A DNA stretch of 17,536 nucleotides, taken from an uncultured Clostridia bacterium (GTDB taxonomy: Bacteria > Bacillota > Clostridia > Christensenellales > UBA1242). The stretch is taken from contig CALWTN010000059.1 in the NCBI GenBank assembly GCA_944384475.1, positions 1-17,536 on the forward strand, read 5' to 3'. Shown here piece after piece: positions 15,620 through 17,536 of this stretch (its first letter is position 1; every line of letters begins with the position of its first letter). The translations under genes and the position numbers were made by a program. The notes under the pieces were generated by a model, which saw nothing but the letters and a program-made list of their open reading frames with translations, did not search any database and was not told the origin of the DNA.

Positions 15620-15749
15620 GCTGCTAGGCAATAAAAAATGTGGTTTAAGGTCAGCCGCTCGCAGTCTTGCCACGAACTTGTCCGCCCAAGTTCTCTTTGA
15701 TTGCCGGTAACCAAAGTAACCTCGGGCATCAACCCATATTTCACAGCAT
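15553..15749 (-). promoter_or_regulatory. Structured 5' leader of the S10 operon
   Basis: About 210 untranslated bases separate the predicted transcript start from rpsJ. In transcript order the folds are: an imperfect CTTTG..CAAAG hairpin (15695-15716); a perfect 7-bp GAACTTG/CAAGTTC hairpin (15674-15693); then a long-range stem GACCTTA with TAAGGTC (15646-15652 with 15558-15564), continued by TTGCCT with AGGCAG (about 15626-15631 with 15565-15570). That stem encloses an apical hairpin with GAAAC/GTTTC and ACACG/CGTGT stems (15588-15617). Such nested folding is typical of ribosomal protein autoregulatory leaders. L4 is the known regulator of S10 operons in gammaproteobacteria, but the ligand here is unknown. 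Confidence 0.65.
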
Positions 15750-15753
15750 AGTA

Positions 15754-15817
15754 ATTATAAACAATAACGCCCTTTAAGTCAAGCATTTTTCAAAAGAAAA
15801 TTAAAAAATTTTTGCAC
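15754..15817 (-). promoter_or_regulatory. Sigma-A promoter with UP-like element for the S10 operon
   Basis: On the minus strand the -35 box TTGACT (15777-15782) and a perfect -10 box TATAAT (15754-15759) are separated by 17 bases, the ideal spacing. Transcription should start near 15747-15749. The 35 bases upstream of the -35 box are almost pure A/T tracts (15783-15817), resembling an UP element for the alpha C-terminal domain. This is the strongest promoter in the window and fits a highly expressed operon. Confidence 0.9.
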
Positions 15818-15844
15818 AAAAAAAGGCCGCCATGCAACCTTTTA
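15818..15844 (-). terminator. Intrinsic terminator after recO
   Basis: Starting at the recO stop, the transcript folds as GGTTGC, loop ATG, GCGGCC (six pairs, two of them G-U), flanked by AAAA and seven Us that extend the stem and form the U-tract. It ends recO transcription about 35 bases before the S10 promoter, so the two units are insulated. Confidence 0.8.
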
Positions 15845-16552
15845 ATCTATAAAAAATTTGCTTCCAAAACGCCACTCAAAGTTTTCGCACAAAAGGTTTA
15901 GCGCTTTAACCTCGCCTCCGCCGCCGAGTTTGACGGTTTTAAGCTTTTCATACGGCGTTTGCCTCAAAATTTTAAGTGCGCTGATTGTTGCAGGCGCAAC
16001 CTCTAAAGCCGTCATCTGTCTGCAATGAGCGCAAACAATTTCGCCGTAGTCAAGATTTAAAAACTTTTTTCCTGTAAGCTGAGCGCCGCAGCTTGCGCAC
16101 TTGTCAAAATTGAGTTTGTAGCCCATATTTTCAAAAATATTAATCAAAAACTTTAATAATGCGTAATATTTTGGCGAATTATCATAACAAATCGCTTTCA
16201 TCGCTTTGACGATTTCGATAAAGAGTGTCGGGTCGGACGATTGTCCTGCCAACTTTTTGACAATATCAAAAATCGAGCATGCCTCATAAAACTTGTTCAA
16301 GTCGCCACGAATAGGCATGAAGTTGTCGATTATGCTTGCCTCAGTTACAATGTTGCCTGCCTTGGTTTGCTCAACAACATATTCACCAAAGGTAAAAATC
16401 TCTTTGGCGGCTTTAAGCTTGGCTTTTGCCCCTCTTACTCCCCTGAAATTAACAAAAAACTTGCCATATTCAAGAGTGTAAAGGGTGGCAAGTTTATCTT
16501 TTTCTTTACTATCCTTTGCTTCCAGCACGAAAGCCTTAACTTTTGTAGACAT
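15842..16552 (-). CDS. recO: DNA repair protein RecO
   Basis: Recombination mediator that works with RecR to load RecA at gaps (RecFOR pathway). 236 residues (usual 240-260). The N-terminal OB-fold (about 1-80) starts MSTKVKAFVLEAKDSKEKDK; a helical domain follows and contains a four-Cys zinc site, Cys152, Cys155, Cys174 and Cys177 (CASCG and CAHC), as in Gram-positive RecO. The ATG at 16550-16552 is only three bases after the stop of the upstream small gene; the nearest GAGGAG is 15 bases away, so translation may be coupled. In Bacillus recO follows era and yqzL; here the small gene upstream fits that arrangement. Followed by an intrinsic terminator. Confidence 0.92.
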   Translation of the reverse strand: MSTKVKAFVLEAKDSKEKDKLATLYTLEYGKFFVNFRGVRGAKAKLKAAKEIFTFGEYVVEQTKAGNIVTEASIIDNFMPIRGDLNKFYEACSIFDIVKKLAGQSSDPTLFIEIVKAMKAICYDNSPKYYALLKFLINIFENMGYKLNFDKCASCGAQLTGKKFLNLDYGEIVCAHCRQMTALEVAPATISALKILRQTPYEKLKTVKLGGGGEVKALNLLCENFEWRFGSKFFID

Positions 16553-16555
16553 TTG

Positions 16556-16711
16556 CTATCTTGACATCTCCTCAACCTTAACGTTTTTTCTTTCTCTTTC
16601 CATTTCCATAAACTCAGTGATAAGAAGCGGGTTGCCTTTCAGCCCTTTTGGTCCATTGCTAAACAATTCCCAGTAAAGCCGTTGTTCATCATTGACAAAA
16701 TCTCTTTTCAT
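16556..16711 (-). CDS. YqzL-like small protein upstream of recO
   Basis: 51-residue protein, starting MKRDFVNDEQRLYWELFSNG and ending KNVKVEEMSR. The ATG at 16709-16711 has an excellent AAAAGGAGGGGG site, and the stop is three bases before recO. In Bacillus the equally small yqzL lies between era and recO; the W-x-x-F-S-x-x-G pattern near residues 14-20 and the LL..EFMEMERE stretch resemble that family. Function unknown in either case. The gene itself is well supported by its ribosome binding site and spacing; the family link is tentative. Confidence 0.7.
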   Translation of the reverse strand: MKRDFVNDEQRLYWELFSNGPKGLKGNPLLITEFMEMERERKNVKVEEMSR

Positions 16712-16752
16712 GTTCCCCCTCCTTTTATCTAGCCTGCGCCATCCCTATAATT

Positions 16753-16758
16753 ATTATA
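16753..16758 (-). promoter_or_regulatory. Probable -10 box for the yqzL-like/recO unit
   Basis: A TATAAT lies about 40 bases upstream of the small gene, within the 83-bp gap after the bclA-like gene. The expected -35 region 17 bases upstream reads TTTCAT, a poor match, so promoter strength is uncertain. The surrounding sequence is very A/T-rich. Confidence 0.45.
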
Positions 16759-16794
16759 CGCCATTAAAAATAAAAATGAAAGAGAATTTTAGCC

Positions 16795-17304
16795 TCATAT
16801 CAAAAGTTTTGTCGCCGCCAAATTGCTGCGGATGACTGTGGCATTTCCTGCCGTCAGATTGACAATCCTAAGCGTTGCGTTGGTTGGAACAGAGATAATC
16901 ACTGAATTTGAAAGGGATTTGTCGGTGGAATCGCCTGCCGCCGTTACGATTGAATAAGGCAGCACCGAGCCATTGAGTTGCAGCCCAAACTCCATTGGGC
17001 TTGTCGCCGAGGACGCCGTCACAGAAAAGGAAACTTGATATGAACCCGCCGTCAACCCCACAGTTGTGGCATCTCCCTGTGAAACAGCCGTGCCTGCACT
17101 GGCGTTGAGTGTGAGCGGAAGCGCTTGATTTTGCGTGACGGCTAAGCCCCCACCTACAAAAAAGCCCCATTCCTCCGAGCGCGATGGATTTACAATCGTG
17201 TTAGGCCCGCCGCAACTGCCACCCGAGCAGCATCTAAAAATTGGGCGTGGATAATACGGCCCTGTGTAGCAACCGTTGGTGTTGTCATTACAAATAATAG
17301 GCAT
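16795..17304 (-). CDS. Cys-rich protein with BclA C-terminal-like domain
   Basis: 169 residues. The N-terminus (MPIICNDNTNGCYTGPYYPR, then FRCCSGGSCGG) carries five Cys within 31 residues and no signal peptide or membrane segment. From about residue 48 a beta-rich Ala/Thr/Val/Ser region resembles the trimeric C-terminal domain of BclA-type spore-surface glycoproteins of Clostridia: LNASAGTAVSQGDATTVGLT, then GSYQVSFSVTASSATSPMEF, LQLNGSVLPYS, and NATLRIVNLTAGNATV. It has no collagen-like Gly-x-y repeats. The ATG at 17302-17304 has AGGAGG ten bases upstream. A role in the spore coat or cell surface is an inference from domain pattern only. Reading frame stays open upstream into the repeats, but the terminator lies between. 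Confidence 0.75.
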   Translation of the reverse strand: MPIICNDNTNGCYTGPYYPRPIFRCCSGGSCGGPNTIVNPSRSEEWGFFVGGGLAVTQNQALPLTLNASAGTAVSQGDATTVGLTAGSYQVSFSVTASSATSPMEFGLQLNGSVLPYSIVTAAGDSTDKSLSNSVIISVPTNATLRIVNLTAGNATVIRSNLAATKLLI

Positions 17305-17353
17305 TTTAAAAAAACCTCCTTGCCTTACATATTCAATTAGGCAAAAAAGTGTG

Positions 17354-17388
17354 AAAAAAACAGTCATCTTGCGATGACTGTTTTTTTT
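17354..17388 (-). terminator. Intrinsic terminator upstream of the bclA-like gene
   Basis: A perfect 8-bp stem CAGTCATC/GATGACTG (17361-17368 with 17373-17380) with seven As on one side and eight Ts on the other; it could work in both directions. On the minus strand the loop is GCAA, a stable GNRA tetraloop, favouring termination of transcripts from the right. It ends 50 bases before the bclA-like start, and its T-tract abuts the repeat array exactly, so it probably ends an upstream gene outside the window. Confidence 0.85.
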
Positions 17389-17536
17389 GGTGGGAGTTAT
17401 ATCAAGCGTAGGCGAACTTGCTTGCAAGAGTGAGCCAAGCGCTGATATATCTCCGTTTGTAAGAACGGTGGGAGTTATATCAAGCGTAGGCGAACTTGCT
17501 TGCAAGAGTGAGCCAAGCGCTGATATATCTCCCACC
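17389..17536. repeat. Tandem 78-bp palindromic repeat (two copies, continuing off the edge)
   Basis: The 66 bases at 17389-17454 recur exactly at 17467-17532, separated by the 12-base linker GTTTGTAAGAAC (17455-17466), so the period is 78 bp. The right-hand copy continues CACC to the last base of the window, giving a 70-base palindrome that starts GGTGGGAG and ends CTCCCACC. Read as one strand it pairs GGTGGGAG with CTCCCACC, then TATATCA with TGATATA, then shorter GCG/CGC and GGC/GCC stems. No transposase, no CRISPR-like spacers. The 78-bp unit is divisible by three and one frame on each strand stays open. It is probably an intergenic repeat family; whether more copies follow cannot be seen. 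Confidence 0.9.

Noticed and set aside
16712..16794. Terminator after the bclA-like gene
   Set aside because: Only a three-pair GAG/CTC stem precedes the T-rich stretch; too weak to call.
16795..17535. One long 246-codon frame joining the repeats to the bclA-like gene
   Set aside because: It crosses a strong terminator and low-complexity A/T tracts, and a perfect ribosome binding site precedes the ATG at 17304. The upstream part is repeat sequence that happens to be open.
17389..17536. CRISPR array
   Set aside because: The repeated unit is a 66-70 base palindrome with an identical 12-base linker, not 24-40 base repeats with unique spacers; no cas genes are nearby.

Overview
The window is a nearly complete S10-spc-alpha ribosomal protein superoperon, all on the minus strand, from a low-GC (about 40% G+C by eye), Gram-positive, Clostridia-like bacterium. 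Support for that placement: the Bacillota-type gene order (secY-adk-map-KOW protein-infA-rpmJ-rpsM-rpsK-rpsD-rpoA-rplQ), strong GGAGG ribosome binding sites before nearly every gene, zinc-binding forms of S4, S14 and L36, a four-Cys adenylate kinase lid, recO preceded by a YqzL-like small protein, and a BclA-C-like surface protein. Family or genus cannot be fixed from the sequence; an uncultured gut Clostridia lineage is only a guess. TGA is used as a stop (adk, bclA-like gene), so the standard bacterial code applies.

Layout, in the direction of transcription (right to left). 17536-17389: two tandem copies of a 78-bp unit built on a palindrome, running off the window edge. 17388-17354: an intrinsic terminator. 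17304-16795: a 169-residue Cys-rich protein with a BclA-C-like beta domain. 16711-15842: a 51-residue YqzL-like protein and recO, followed by an intrinsic terminator. 15782-15538: a strong sigma-A promoter and a structured leader of about 210 nt. 15537-1: rpsJ, rplC, rplD, rplW, rplB, rpsS, rplV, rpsC, rplP, rpmC, rpsQ, rplN, rplX, rplE, rpsN, rpsH, rplF, rplR, rpsE, rpmD, rplO, secY, adk, map, a KOW-domain gene, infA, rpmJ, rpsM, rpsK, rpsD, rpoA and rplQ (cut by the window edge).

Most genes in the superoperon are 3-18 bp apart or overlap by 1-19 bp, which suggests one translationally coupled transcript delivering ribosomal proteins, the SecY channel, adenylate kinase, methionine aminopeptidase, IF-1 and RNA polymerase alpha together. 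The only large internal gap (98 bp, secY-adk) holds two adjacent hairpins.

The most striking point is that rpsJ has no usable start codon. The reading frame is otherwise perfect for a 102-residue S10, with a GGAGG site at ideal spacing, but the codon where ATG belongs reads AGG and an in-frame TAG lies just upstream. This is either a one-base sequence error or mutation, or a real non-canonical start. Other points of interest are the rpsJ leader, the palindromic tandem repeat, large insertions in L17, and a zinc-ribbon plus charged tail on L24. I saw no clear sign of an unknown multi-gene system; the region is mostly conserved core machinery.
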